A stretch of DNA of 34,457 nt from Hypholoma sublateritium FD-334 SS-4. Lineage: Eukaryota; Basidiomycota; Agaricomycetes; Agaricales; Strophariaceae. Below, piece after piece: positions 9,688 through 22,103 of the stretch. The notes under the pieces are model-generated. The model ran no database searches. It was not told the origin of the DNA and saw nothing but the letters and a program-made list of their open reading frames with translations. The stretch spans positions 1-34,457 of the forward strand of contig KN817736.1 of NCBI GenBank assembly GCA_000827495.1, in the 5' to 3' direction. A program made the translations under genes and the position numbers. How positions within the stretch are numbered: position 1 is the first letter of the stretch; each line of letters starts with the position of its first letter.

Positions 9688-11369
9688 GCGTTCCTGGGGT
9701 GATTTGTGGAAATACTTGGGAAGTACTTACTCAATTGCAACTCGGTCAGTGTTTACATACCATTTTTTTCTTTCTCCATCGCGTCCTGCAAAACGATGGC
9801 AGAGTAGAAATAACCGTAAGGCCGCTTGCACGGCACTTCCCGCTACCCGTGTTCCGGGAAACCAGAATCAATGAAAACATATTATAATTGCGAGCGAAGC
9901 GAGCAACCTCTGCCTCAGGGTTTAGGGAACCGTCGACCAAAAAATACACAGAGTTCCTACTTTTTTCTGGGTCGAAACGCCGTCACTCTGTGGGGTCTGG
10001 AACTCCAGTGTTTATGCTCTGAATGCATTGAAATGGTACCTGTCGATACCTATACAGGTAAAGCATACGTCTATTCCAAAAGATTAGCAAATTATGGGGT
10101 GTATCCGCCCGATTGGGTCTGCCAATTTGGCCACTTACGCTGAGTTTGCGACACCATGTGAAGGTTATCACCGCCGTTATCTACTTTTTTGAGGCTTTCT
10201 ATGTACAGTCGACAAGTTGTTACCTAAGGCCCCTTTGTGCATTCATATTGGATTACAGTAGAGTAAACTAGTCTGCTTCCAAACGCGCATGGTTTACTGG
10301 CATAAAAAAAAAAATCACGTGTATGTCACGTTCCATTCCCACGGGCCTCGTCGCGCTCTCCAATTAAGCATCCCCAGTTCACATATATACGCGTTTGTAC
10401 CAGCCACGTTGAGAAAATGATAGTGAGTTGAACTCATATATACTCTAAACAATGAATATAACTTATTGGCCTGCTTCCATTATATTAATTTGATCCTCTG
10501 AGTATCTAAAGCTTGATTTGGAGTTGAAACATCAATGAGACGTTGGCGCGTCGTTCATACCATTGCAGCAATACATAAGGAAGCTACAGTGTGCTAGAAT
10601 TAGGAGCATACTTATATTTAACTAGAAAATATGCATATATATGCTCTAGGACTAAATCTTGAAGCCGTAAATTTAGGTATGCAAACACATTGAGTTTTTT
10701 TTCGTCAGCAGGAAGTGTTCAATTTCAACCCAAAAAACGGTCCTGATAGACGTCAATTAAATATTTCAAATGGGCTCAGACTCTGTATACCAGCTCTTTT
10801 GACACCAATTCACCCCAGGGGGACTAAATAGTCAGTTGGGAAGCTGTGAACCCAGTAGTTGTGCAACACAACATTATAGCTCATTATTATCAGTTATTCT
10901 GTGAAATTTTAAAAATATTCTGTCTTACTTGAATTTTAATGCTGTCATTTCATCCAATTCAGCCTTGTAACTTGCAGCAAACATCTTCTAGCGCGAGAGA
11001 GCAAATATACGCGACGCGTTAATTACTCACGTGGGGTACCGTGGGAGCCAAAAGCGTGGAAAAGTGTTTACGCCAGTATCGGTGGCGCGTTTGCAAGCAG
11101 ACTCCATACGGTAAGTAGATCGACTGTAATCATCAACGGTTGATCGACTTTATCATCAATAGCGGTATCGGAGTCTGCCTACGGGAGACTAAGAGTAAAC
11201 CGAATTATGACAAGTCGTCGAGGGGACCCCGACATCGCGTGTACGAATCGGGTTGAAATGGGCCCCGCTTGGCGCGTCTTGCCTCTTCCTCCTAAACACT
11301 CACAACATGCCTCCCATAAGATTGACCATGGCCGTCCCTCGTAACTCCCTCGACTATGCGACGACTATG
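9688..11369. other. Gene-poor, AT-rich sequence
   Basis: I see no coding exon. The frame at 9826-10143 has no recognisable content. A GCGAAGCGAG-containing stretch at 9890-9925 weakly resembles the dispersed repeat described at 11370. An A-run sits at about 10305-10314. Confidence 0.4.
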
Positions 11370-11436
11370 ATGTACAATTACCACACGACAAAGATGGCGA
11401 AGCGAGCCTCGTCACCGCAGGTTGCGGTTACTTAAT
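11370..11436 (+). repeat. Truncated copy of dispersed repeat (3' end only)
   Basis: It shares TGTACAATTACCA..., GCGAAGCGAGCCTCG and CCGCAGGTTGCGGTTACTTA with the 3' parts of the copies at 23714-23780 (+) and 14021-14073 (-). The rest of the roughly 390-bp repeat is not evident upstream, so this looks 5'-truncated. Confidence 0.6.
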
Positions 11437-14020
11437 TACAATACAGGCGCTTGGAACCAGCCGGATGACGAACATATTAGCGACTGAACATGGCTAGCAG
11501 ATGTAGTGGATGCACCGACTAAGACAAGGTGCAGTGCGCTTGTAAAATACCAGTTTTCAACGGCGACTCAACGGCGACTTTGCGGCGACTACACACCTTC
11601 GCAGCTTCTGAATTGCAGGGTATAACGCGGCACCCTGAGGGTGGATGAGCATGAGCCGCTGAGCGCAAGGAGCGTGGTCATATTATATAGGAAGGCCAGG
11701 TATCCACTGTGTATGTGGAGTCACCAAAGGCGTCGACGTTGCACACGATCCAATTAATATGTGCTGCAAGGAAACTGACTTGTATTTGGACAGTACAATG
11801 CCGTATAATGAGAGTGAGTGATGGAGATACCACGGACGTCATGAGCGTGATTTGAGGTTGCGAAAGAAACTGTATCCGTTAAAATTATCCGAGGAGCAAC
11901 AGTACGAGGCTGTCGAACAGCGGGAATTTGTGTAACATTCTCAAAGACATTGTTAAGTGAATTTAATCTTGATTCAACCACTCTTATTTGATGCAGAGGG
12001 ACAATGTATGGAAAGCAAGACGGTCGCACTCACATATAAGCCGCCCTGCCGATGACTGTCCAGACCTTGAACACTGAACAGCTCCCTATTGTATATTCTG
12101 GAACGATTTCCACATATTGAGGTTGCTCCGTGCGGCGGCCTTATGTATCTTCAAATACGGGCTGCTGATGCAGCTCATGTGCAAATTGTGGCGAGTGTTT
12201 TCTTATGAGATTAGGGTGCATTCATCGCCTATTTATTTTGTCCCAAAATATACGATTCCTATTTAAAGAAAATAGGACTCGTAATTTGTAGTCAATGCAG
12301 CTTTCATGGGTGTACTTTTCCGCTCATGTTGGCCCGCCCTTCCGCGGAAGCGGGTCAAGGGGACAGGACGTGACGCTACTTCGAGGGCGGTGACGTGGCC
12401 GAGGGAATGGCCATGGGCCACCGCGCGAAACATAATTACGGGGCGCTGAGCAACGTTTAGAACCTCAGTGAAGGGCGCATGGTCTCCCCTCATCGTCAAT
12501 GCCTACGCCGCGAGCGCCCTCCAAAGCCGAACGGAAAGCCGAAGCCACAAAAATTACGGGTGGTAACTTCCCCATTGACTGCGCGGCTTTCATTTTATGG
12601 GTTAATGACAATGATCGCTTACCCATTCCACGTAGCTATGGTGTGGAACTGAAATTTTGAGAGTGTAGTCCACGTCTACCATAAGAACCTTTGCTTGAAT
12701 TGGATAATACCTTGGACGGCTACGGTCCGAAAGCCACAGCCTCAATCGATCCGAGGATCATTACCCCAGTATTGCCACAACATTGAAACTGCGCATGGGA
12801 TTGAAGAAGTTACATAGTACACGAAGGCGGTGCGAAAGGAGTGGCTCTAACGCGACGATCTAAGCATATTTAGCAATCAGTAGAGGGTCTGATTTGTGAT
12901 TGTCACAAACGACAGTGCATGCTCACTTGTAATGTGATTTGGACCCTTTGTGGAGACCGCCGTTTCGCGTGGCTGTCGAATCGCAAATGATGGTGCAGAC
13001 CATTTGCAGAGGTTTATCGGTGCCCGGAAGCCACGCCGTCTCGATGGTACCGGACTCGGGCTCAGTGATGTTTTTTGTGTAATTCATTCGACCCTCCGTC
13101 CACTCCACTTTGAGGTTTGTGCTTCTCGATAATCCTCCTCCACCCCCTTTCCGCAATATCTTCATCGCCTGTACGCAGGAAAGACCCCAGGATCGTCCCA
13201 CTATCACCCAGCTGCGATCGATGTACAATGCCATTGAATTGTGCAACTACTGAAAAATACTCCACGCATCCCTCGCTGGTATCATTAGGATACATCCTCT
13301 TTCTTGCATTTTGCATTGTATTAGTACTGCTGCGTATGTCGCTCTGTTATGTAATGGGATATATTTGCTTGTCTTCCATGCCCTTTGGTTCCTCTATCTG
13401 GCTAGGCAGTGGTGTGGTGTTGCATGCTTGGAAGGTGGAAGGTTATGGGTAATTGTGTTCAAGGTACTTGTGTCGAAGTTAGATAAAGCTGGCTAATGAG
13501 ATAGATGCTAGAAGCTCCTGTGGGAGGATGAGGGAATGGCACCGTGAACTCACAGGTCAATTTGAAACTCTGAAACTGCATAATGTAGCAGAACTGGTTT
13601 AAATGCGACCGGTGTGCTTAATTTCTTCCTAAATGATTATTGGTATTTTATGAAGAAATATATAATTGATAATCACGCACGGGTCAATCTGCTAGTCTGT
13701 ATTATAAAAGAGCTTGGTTTCTCCTACAGGAGACAAAGGAGCACTCTCACCCAGGCGTGCGCTGTACGCTATGGTGTGCAATAACACGTTGGAGTGGCCG
13801 GCGCAGATTGGGGTGCAAACTCTAGTGCAGGCGCATGCGATTAGCGGGGGAAGTGGGCACCACGCCAACACCTGTGGACACCGGGCGTGAGGTCTGTATG
13901 AGCAGCACCGCGGGGAAACCCATATACATTATCACCATTGGATCAGCTCAGTGTAAATGTTTAGATGTTTGAACTTTTGTGTCTGATTTTTGATATTAAG
14001 TGCAATCTTTATATAGATAT
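11437..14020. other. Gene-poor sequence
   Basis: There are no supported genes. Minus-strand frames at 12923-13316 are open for about 100 residues but lack family resemblance and have no partner exons. A hairpin at about 13624-13660 (TTTCTTC...GAAGAAA) and the GCACGGGTCAA motif near 13678 are likely repeat debris. Confidence 0.4.
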
Positions 14021-14408
14021 TTACTAAGTAAGCGCCCCCTGCGGGGGCGTGGCTGGCTTCGCCATCATAGTTAAGGGGATTTATTATCTATATAAAACCT
14101 TTCTACGGTAATGGAAGTTAAAACGGCAGCATCTGGAGTGAGGGAGGGCTGGAGTGGTGCTCGGGCCATTTCCGGATATGGTAACGCCGCGTCGCATACG
14201 CGACGCGTTAGCGAGGGGTCAATGATTTTGGGCCTTGTTTGGGCCTCTCAACGTTCAAATCCCGTATTTCTATTCCCCGGTGCCTGACCTGTGTCGTTGC
14301 TTGGCTATGTAGCACTCGTGACGCGAAGGATGTGCAGATACAATCACTCCCTGTTGTTCTGCTGATCAAAAAAGCTCCGCTCAGTATAGAGAGGAATACG
14401 GCACCCTC
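14021..14408 (-). repeat. Dispersed repeat, about 390 bp, copy 1 (inverted)
   Basis: On the minus strand this matches 23389-23780 (+) in order over its length. The first shared block is at the start (ACAACAGGGAGTGATTGTAT). A GC-palindromic block follows (CCTCGCT-ACGCGTCGCGTATGC), then weaker matches (GGAAAT, AGATAAT). It ends in the GCGAAGC...CCCCGCAGG...TTACTTA tail. Small fragments of the same translated reading (TTGSDCI) persist in both copies, but neither has a usable frame. It is probably a non-autonomous transposable element. Confidence 0.65.
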
Positions 14409-15295
14409 AATCGCGCATTTTTTGAATAGATACGTGCTTTTCACTTTATACTACCCATGTACAAAGTTTAAGGAGGATCTGATAACATATGACGAAGATA
14501 TAGCGCCGGAAGCATGGAGGTTGTTTACCCCAGAATTTTGCGCCGTAAAATATGCGTTTGTTTGTTCGCCGGTTCCACCTCGCTAAACGACAGGAAGTTG
14601 GAGCATAAGATTGACGCGGACGACGTCCAGCATTCAAGCAAAAGTCCTGAAAAGTCTCGAACAGCTTAGCAACCATCGTAGTTTGAAATCAAAGCCAGAC
14701 ATCCCTCCCATCTTGCTAATTTCCTCTCTTGCATTGCTTCATACCCAGCTTTGTCATGTTCTGCAAAAATATGTTCAGTCCAACATTGATTATCGACGGA
14801 CCGCAAAAGACCGCCTGGACAAAGCGGGTGTCATGTTCTCGCACAGGAGGGTTGGAGTGTGTTATTGTTGCGGATGGGATAAGAGCGAGAAAGCCAAGAG
14901 AGAGCTTGAGCACGACGTTCAACCGTCATAAAACCAAACGACCGCCTTGCGTGTGATCAAAATTCCCCATATTTCATACGGACGATTGAGCATATCGCGG
15001 CGTTTTTAAGCGCACACGTGCGGTCCAAAATTGAATGCCGCACAGGGAAATACACTCCGTTCGAAAATCGTCCGAGACTGGGGCGTTTATGAAATAGCTT
15101 ATCCAGACGCTCACGTTAATGCGCGCAAACCTTTGGCAACCAAAATTCGAAGCAAGCTGGTAATTTGAGGTTGTGAAAAGCAAGCTGCAGGAGACAAAGA
15201 GAGATTTACCGCTTGCGAAAGGAAGTGTTTGAATTACACCCTGCCGTTGGCGAAACCGTCAGATCATGCCGTCGCACACCCCGTTGTCAAGATTT

Positions 15296-15306
15296 GGGGG
15301 GGGGGG
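15296..15306 (+). repeat. G11 homopolymer
   Basis: An uninterrupted run of 11 G. Together with 16266-16281 it marks the GC-rich block. Its length may be unreliable in the assembly. Confidence 0.8.
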
Positions 15307-16265
15307 CTAGTACCCTTGCCGTGCAGGACACCGAAATTCACGGCAGAGAACCTTCCTCGCCGATGTTTACTCCCCGAGACTGGAAATATTGCACGCACCC
15401 CTTCAGCGCGGATGGGCTCAGCAGCTGTTTGGGATGATGCGATGTACTGGACGTCGGGCGGAGAACAGACAGCCCCGATGACGTGCCGATTGCGGTCTAA
15501 GGTAGGATACGCACGGCTGTAGATGGCAAGTAGGCATTTATACTTGGGTGACGAATGACAAATTTACGCACTTGCTACCAGTCGGATCAATGCGTACGTA
15601 CTGAATCCCCAGTCGCAGGTGTGGCGACAACCTTCAGCCCGTGTAAAACACCCTTTCAAAAAGATTCGTATGCGCCACACGCAACGCGTAGGCCTTCGGT
15701 CACCAGCGCAGTCGGGACGGGTGCAGTATGCGAAGGTATTCCCGCCTTCGTTCTTGGCCGCGGTGCGTGGCCAGATGCACCTGCATCCTCCGCCCTCCGC
15801 CGCTTCCGCCGGCAGTGCGCTTCATGGTTTGATAAGGTCGCCACCTCCGTGGCGCGGGCGCTGGAACAGGATGGCTCGTCATTGTGAGTTGATGAAACAG
15901 CCGGCAGCGGCAGCAGGGGAACGGTGGGGGGCTAACGCTGCGTCAATGCGAGCGGATTGAAGCAAGGGATCGGGCGAATTGGCTTCCAGGGTATTCTTCA
16001 CCGGTGGGTATGGATCCCAACCCCACCTTGTCCGTTGTTTCCGCATCCGTCGCGTTATCGAAGGGCCTAACTCGAACCCCCCCGGCTATATTCACGGCGA
16101 CGGCCTCGTCGAAAGGGGAATAGGGTATGCCGGAGAGGGTCCAGACGTTGCCGCGAAAGTCAGAGGGTTGTATTCATGGAATCCAATGCATATGCATACC
16201 TTGCTAATGGGACTGCAAGCGGCAGTTGCACGCTCCATTCGGGCAGCAGCCAGTCGGCTACAGAA

Positions 16266-16281
16266 GGGGGGGGAGGGGGGG
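16266..16281 (+). repeat. G8-A-G7 tract
   Basis: Eight G, one A and seven G. It is capable in principle of quadruplex formation on the plus strand, but no gene context gives it a role. Confidence 0.7.
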
Positions 16282-17896
16282 TTTCAGCTACGGCTTGATG
16301 GGCGTGGATGGAACAAGAGTGGTGGAGGGTGGCCCCCACCGCCAAAAAAACGACCCATCGCAGCCTGCGGCAGTTTACCAGCCCCCACGCCGTCCCAACC
16401 CGCAAGTCCCGGGATCGAGTCCGTTGGGCTTGACGACGTGGCGGCCGAGTCACAATGGGACGAGGGTGGCCATAGGTGGTCTGCCAACCGCATGCCGTCG
16501 TGCTCACCTGATGCAAAGCCTTGCTGGGTCGCAGCGTAGTCAGTTATACCGCCCAGCGCAAAAGGCCGAACCAGGGCCGAACCGCGGAATCGATTCCCCA
16601 CCTAAGCTCCGGCAACAGACCCGCTCAAAATGCCAAGACAAACCTACGGAACGGGGTAGCGTGAACGGCAGTGTGAAAGACGAGTCTCATGATCATGATG
16701 TTCTCCACGCCATCAATGATGACGTAAGTATTCCATAGTCTTGCTTAGTTACTACTCCATTGCGGCCCAGGCAAGCTCCAGGTAGAGTTTATCTCATCAC
16801 AGCTCACAACCTATAACACAAATGTATGGGAATTCATCTATGGGCCCCAACTCGCGATATGGCTTGGAGGCGTTGTTGGATGGATTGGACAGAAATCTTC
16901 AGCAATCACAAGGCAATGGGCCCACACGTTCTGAGTAACATGGATAAAAAGACTAGCTGCACATTTGCTACGCATACAGGGTTGACCCGCGATCACCTTA
17001 ACACTTTTCTGAGAGATGACGTTTAGAAAGTATGGTTGGATAAATTGTGTCAACCCAAGTAATGTTATCACTTGTTCCACTGAAAATATTACCGCCAGCC
17101 AGGGCAGACAAGGCGCCGTCACATCCTGGAAGCAATGCGCGCCAGGAAACAATATTGATGAATGGTTGAAAGTTGCAGTCTTGTCAGACGACCACGGGTC
17201 CCAGGTTGAGCCAGCCTAAGTAACTTAAGATCTAAAAAAAATCAGCTGATACCCCCGAGCTTTTTCAGCACTCAAAAAGACAAACAGAACTAAGTACATG
17301 GCAGGATAAGTAAGCGACGTCAAGCATGATCACGTCAACACTTTCTCTGCCAATAATACAGAGTCAATAAATTGATTACAGTACAATTTAACTGACTGCG
17401 ATCCGTAGGTATCTTCTTGGCATCTGAAATTTCAGCAAGGTGCTGAAGTGACCACAGGTCAACCCTTTATAAGAGATGCAACCCTGTACGACGGTGACGG
17501 AGAAGATTAATAGGAAACCGTTGTTGGATCGGTTCAATCTGCTGTGCACTTCAATGCAATTACACCGTCATCCACACTGCTGGCCGGTGTGGTTAAACTG
17601 TATCTTCGGCCTGGCGATGCAGAGGAATTCAACCGGGCAGCTTTGGGGCAGATATTACCAAATTCACCATGCTTGTAGCTTAGATCAACAAGAATGGTGA
17701 TACCGCATTATATATGATGATCTCGTATCTCGTACTTGGTTCAATGTGCCCTAATGTATTAAAGCCGTGGTCATGAAGGCTTACGGTCCTAGGTAGCGCG
17801 AGATACCAATCGGGGAGTGTGATAAGCGAAGATAAAGAGAGCGAGGATCCACTATAAGTAAGTATTGTAGAAACATTAAACATCTAGTTTCTCCCC

Positions 17897-19492
17897 ATGC
17901 ATTTTTCTCCCCCAATCGTTACCGAGGAACAGCCCTCCCTCTATTCCCTCGACGAATTTCAAGTCCTCTGCCGCATGCGATGGCAGCACAGTTGGTACGA
18001 CCTTCACGACCCGTCCATCGAACTCGATCTACGACGTGTGGAAGACAAGCTGGCCCAACTGGTTAAATATGCAAATGAAGCACGAGAAAACGTATCCACG
18101 GAGGGAAGCTTTGCTGTCGACTTCTGGGACTTCAAGGCTCGCACCATGGCCCTTGCACGTCCTTTGCTAGAGCACCGCCAAAGGATTGCGGAGAAATTGA
18201 ACACGACCTCGACCATCTACAGGCGCTTGGACGAGGACATCATGCGTCTCATTTTCGACTATGCTACGGACACTGTGCAAGACGGTTACTCTTTCCCCGA
18301 ACAAAGGGACCTGCTTGACACCCTACCACTGGCTTCGGTGGCGAGGAAGTGGAGAAACATAGCCCTGGAGTCAGCTTTTCTTTGGTCCTCTCTCGCCATC
18401 TCGCATCGGTCCAACTGCGAGGTATTCAGATCCTTCCTCAGACGCTCCAAAGACGTACACCTTCACATCCGCCTGGATTTGGAAAGGGGTTTTTTGTGGC
18501 AAAACGACGTTGATCAACTTGTTGCGCAGCTAAGGAGCGTGGCACATCGAGTTCGGACGCTGCGTATACAAGCTACCCATATCCATACCCCTCCGTATTA
18601 TGCAAGGTTTCTGCATTTTTCTTTCCCCAACGCCACTGCCATTTCGATTCACTCGCACGATTTCCCCCCTTTGGCCATTCCCGGACTTTGCCATATCCGC
18701 ACCTATGGCCAAACAATTCGATCGTTTTCTTCAAATTACGGCTCGGTTACGTTCATGCAATTGTCCAATATATCCATCAATGATGTTCTATCCATCTTAC
18801 CATTTGCGGTAAAACTCAAGACACTCAAACTCGATGCGACATTCGGGGCGTTGGCTTACAAGAAGTATGTGTCCAACCCACTTGTCCACACTGGTATCCA
18901 CGCACTTGAAACAAACAATGATTCCCTGATGGAATGCCTGAACCTCCCTAACCTGAAGAGTCTTGTTCTGTTGGGAAGTCGGGGCGCTCTTCCCAATTTT
19001 CTCGCGCGTTCGGGGTGCACCTTGGTACGATTTGGAATGAAGTGTTATTCCGACGACCTCGACATTACCATCGTCATAGATACCCTGACTATTACCGATA
19101 TCTACCTCGAGGTAGGGGCACTGGCCCATTGTGGTGCCGTTTTCCACCAACTGAACGAACGACTGGACCCGAAAGGCCGTGTACGGACCATCACGCTAAA
19201 GGTGGACGATAACAACGAGCTCATTCTGTTTGAAGATGCGCACCCATATCTCTTTTCCCCTGTCCTCACCTATTGTTCGGAAAACTCTGAAAATATCAAC
19301 TGGATGTCGTTCCAAACACCACGACCGCACGAATTTGTGCGTATGTGGGCTGGGTTGTACAGATACATGCCAGCCAGTATATCAGTCAACGATTTCCCAC
19401 TGGCCCATTTTCATACCCCAGTGGTGGGTGATAGTCGACACTTCTGCAATACGAGACCGTCTCGATGTCTGGAGCCTTGTGATGTTACATGA
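17897..19492 (+). CDS. F-box-like protein with LRR-type C-terminal region
   Basis: A single-exon, 531-residue protein. Residues 108-170 form an F-box-like motif: YRRLDEDIMRLIFDYA replaces the usual LP.E.L..IF start, followed by LPLASVARKWRNIALESAFL and W-S-S-L. This is the classic Agaricomycete F-box-like layout, preceded by a predicted helix at about 85-103 (RPLLEHRQRIAEKLN). The remaining 350 residues alternate short strands and helices (HLHIRLDLERG, LKTLKLDATFG, LPNLKSLVLLGS), suggesting degenerate leucine-rich repeats that bind a target. By family it would be an SCF-type ubiquitin-ligase substrate adaptor; the substrate is unknown. The last 30 residues after FHTPVV are unusual in composition, and another frame (VWSLVMLHDINAY) is more typical, so a frame slip or unseen 3' intron near 19430 is possible. 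Confidence 0.85.
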   Translation: MHFSPPIVTEEQPSLYSLDEFQVLCRMRWQHSWYDLHDPSIELDLRRVEDKLAQLVKYANEARENVSTEGSFAVDFWDFKARTMALARPLLEHRQRIAEKLNTTSTIYRRLDEDIMRLIFDYATDTVQDGYSFPEQRDLLDTLPLASVARKWRNIALESAFLWSSLAISHRSNCEVFRSFLRRSKDVHLHIRLDLERGFLWQNDVDQLVAQLRSVAHRVRTLRIQATHIHTPPYYARFLHFSFPNATAISIHSHDFPPLAIPGLCHIRTYGQTIRSFSSNYGSVTFMQLSNISINDVLSILPFAVKLKTLKLDATFGALAYKKYVSNPLVHTGIHALETNNDSLMECLNLPNLKSLVLLGSRGALPNFLARSGCTLVRFGMKCYSDDLDITIVIDTLTITDIYLEVGALAHCGAVFHQLNERLDPKGRVRTITLKVDDNNELILFEDAHPYLFSPVLTYCSENSENINWMSFQTPRPHEFVRMWAGLYRYMPASISVNDFPLAHFHTPVVGDSRHFCNTRPSRCLEPCDVT

Positions 19493-20729
19493 CATTAATG
19501 CTTACCGACGTATACCGGGATGCTAGCCACTTGATGCTTTTGTAGAACATTTTTACAGATACATTTGCCGTATTGAAAAATTTACAGTGTGCGGTAAAAT
19601 AATTTTAGGTATGTATTTCGTTAAAACAGTTCAACAACCTGATCTTGAAGCAAAGACAGTTTTCTGCTCACACTTGCTGGTCTTTCTCCCCGAATACGGA
19701 AAAACATGGCAAGTCCTCCTAGGGTTTGCGTGATTAGGTTCTAACGCAAACTGGTACTTTGGGGTTCTGAATGAGAATTTAGTGACAACATAAAATGCTG
19801 TGGATCATCCGTTTGTCTATTCTGTGCTGGGATTGTGTTGGGAGTGACGTTCACACGTTGAGTAGTATATCTTCCACGAAATTTACATGCCATTTAGTAA
19901 ACGTCCCACGAAATTTAGTAAACACGTTTGGCCAAGTTTTTGCACTCCGATAAGAATACTTATAAACGTACTGAGTGATGTAGCGGCTCATCGGTCCGGT
20001 ACCAATTCTTGGCAATGACGTAATTGCGCCTCAAGCTTTATGTCAATGTTTTATATAATTCTAAACGAACCGCCGACCCGGGCTTCGCAGGGGGCACAAC
20101 TCTGCGCGGCAGCTTACGAAGGAGTGCGCACTGGTAGTAAAGAAAGTCAAGTTTGTGAAAAATGAGAACAGGCATTGAGACCAAGTAGTTGAAGATGAGT
20201 TAACGCGCCAACGAACGATGTCTCAGTTTAAATGTTTAAACGTTTATGACCAATGGGGGAAAACTATAGAGATTGAGTTACCTAGACCATAAAGTGGGGA
20301 GAGCAGTGATACTAATTTGTAATCACCCTACACTATTACTTAGTGCATTGATCTATACTTAATACTTCGTTCATAATTTTGACATGTGGAAGACTGCCGT
20401 CTTCCGCAGCCTCGCTGGGCGTTGATCCAATCTCGATAGGACCAGCGTATATTTGTCTATGAACAAAACAGAGGATACATGGCGCTGGTATAGTCTATGG
20501 AATGTAAAGTACGCGTCCGCTTCTGATGCACATGTATAAGTTAATTGGCGTGTCTCTTCGCCGGCTATAACAAACCACCAGTGGATATCTATTATACATA
20601 AATATACCTAGAGATAGAGGATGCACAATTCACAAAAATCCAATGACAGGATTTTTGTGTTGTGCGGAGGGCGTTATGACTTCAGATGTGAAGGTTCTGA
20701 ACCAGCTGGGAACGCGACGTGTTCCAGAT
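19493..20729. other. Intergenic, no gene seen
   Basis: AT-rich, with no exon supported. A short direct repeat CCACGAAATTTA / CCACGAAATTTAG occurs at about 19875 and 19908. A G+C patch near 20080-20110 (CCCGGGCTTCGCAGGGGG) resembles hairpin tails seen in the repeats. Confidence 0.4.
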
Positions 20730-20862
20730 GAGTTCAAAACCCGATTTCTTGGAAATCAAATACTCGAAATTCGGAGGGCATTCGTATATTGGAAACTGCG
20801 GCGGTTTGTGCGGCATCAAACTGCGGCGATCAGTCACGCACTGCGGCGGCATTTGCCGCCTC
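20730..20862 (+). repeat. Left arm of a diverged inverted repeat, with CTGCGGCG units
   Basis: It contains GGAAACTGCGGC and repeated CTGCGGCG units at about 20796, 20821 and 20841. The reverse complement of 21405-21500 is similar in order: TTCCGGAAC.., CGAATTTCC.., then GGAAACTGCGGC and GTGCGGCGATCA. The open frame over it (20643-21011) is best explained by this repeat. Confidence 0.45.
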
Positions 20863-21404
20863 TGCGTCGTCGAGGGTTGGCCGAGGATGCAGGAATATTA
20901 TGTGGTATATACAAATCAATTCTCCTATCCATCATGGCGAAATATACATATATTGAAGCCATAAAGAATACCACGTTTGAGCAGTCCTTGGATGTTCAGA
21001 ATATTTCCTAGTTGGCTGACTATTTAATTTGCTAACTCCTCATTAGTATAATATTACCGCGATCTGGATGTTGTTATTAATCCTCCAAGGCCCATTATCA
21101 CACATACGTCCACCTGTTAAATGCTTTGGCAAGGGCGGGAAATCGTTTCGAGATTTCTAACCGAAAAGAAATTACTACATATGCATGCTAATTTTTATTA
21201 AAATATATTTCCATATGGAAAAGGCAGCACATCGTCCGACAAAGCTGAAGGAAATACATTTTCTCGGTCAGCCAAAGATTTCCGGAAATACTAGCTATCT
21301 TACAGCTATAAAAAAGCTAGAGGTCTTGTCGCGAGACCAGCGCCACACCGAGGTTCAATCGTCACTGGACCGCCAGCCAGGGGAGCGTCCCGGGTAGCCG
21401 CCGT

Positions 21405-21500
21405 AGTGTGATCGCCGCACTCCCTGCCGCAGTTTCCAATTCCCGAACTTACTGGAAATTCGCCGAGAACTGGTGTTCCGGGAATTTGCGAAGTGGAAGT
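21405..21500 (-). repeat. Right arm of the diverged inverted repeat
   Basis: On the minus strand this has GGAAACTGCGGCAGGGAGTG and GCGGCGATCACAC, matching the arm at 20730-20862. About 540 bp separate the arms. The pair may delimit a decayed element. Confidence 0.45.
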
Positions 21501-22103
21501 CAGAGCACGCCCTGAGCGTCTGTACAGCCGGGTATGGCAAGGAACTTTCTTGAGGTTGCAGGATGGCAACCTTGGATGCCATCAATAAGGAACGTGTAAT
21601 CTTATTTGCACGAGCTATACATCGAGGGCAAAGGGGGTGATGGCAAGCCTGTCATCCCCTGTCATTAACTTATCCTAAAATGAGGCAGCCCGAAGCGCGG
21701 AACTTAGTCTCACATCGGGGCCATTGTTGGAAGGGAAAACCGGCTGGACGTGCAAACTCTAGTCTCGCGAGCCAGGCAATCTGTGCTGAATATGGGTTGC
21801 ACCCTTTACATGATGTTGCAAGAATAAGCTTGGCATGCGGAAACTTACCGTTGCTAGACCTTACTACCCCCTCGATCGTATGGCATACAAGTCACTCCCA
21901 ACGCCCTTCTGTACCCAGAAACTTCNAAAACATTCCAGTGCTCGAGTAAGNNGTCANAGTAAAAGATAGATGTTNAAACTACAAATTACAAAAGAACATC
22001 AAAGACAAGTGCCCCATCATCGGCGAGAACACCCTTTCACAAGCAAAGACTATATACGTGATCAAAAAATGTGCATTTCAACTGGCAGCCGATCAACAAA
22101 TTT
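21501..22103. other. Low-quality intergenic sequence
   Basis: Several N positions (about 21926-21975) and no supported exon. It lies 3' of the Mug135-like gene. Confidence 0.4.

Larger units (their letters stand above)
14409..17896. other. Non-coding or degraded sequence with a GC-rich block
   Basis: The stretch from 15.2 to 16.7 kb is GC-rich and therefore has long open frames on both strands, none with coherent protein features or splice-joined partners. Two G-runs are present. The rest is AT-rich with no supported exon. Confidence 0.4.

Noticed and set aside
12923..13316. Minus-strand frames of 84-107 residues
   Set aside because: Partly protein-like, but no family, no partner exons and no regulatory context.
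16040..16430. GGTTCGAGT and GGGATCGAGTCC, resembling tRNA T-arms
   Set aside because: The flanking bases do not pair into a T-stem, and no anticodon or D-arm lies at the right distance.
15213..16738. Long open frames on both strands (up to 186 residues)
   Set aside because: High GC removes stop codons by chance; composition is low-complexity and no frame continues through plausible splice sites.
20643..21011. 122-residue plus-strand frame
   Set aside because: It is explained by the CTGCGGCG repeat arm and has no protein features.
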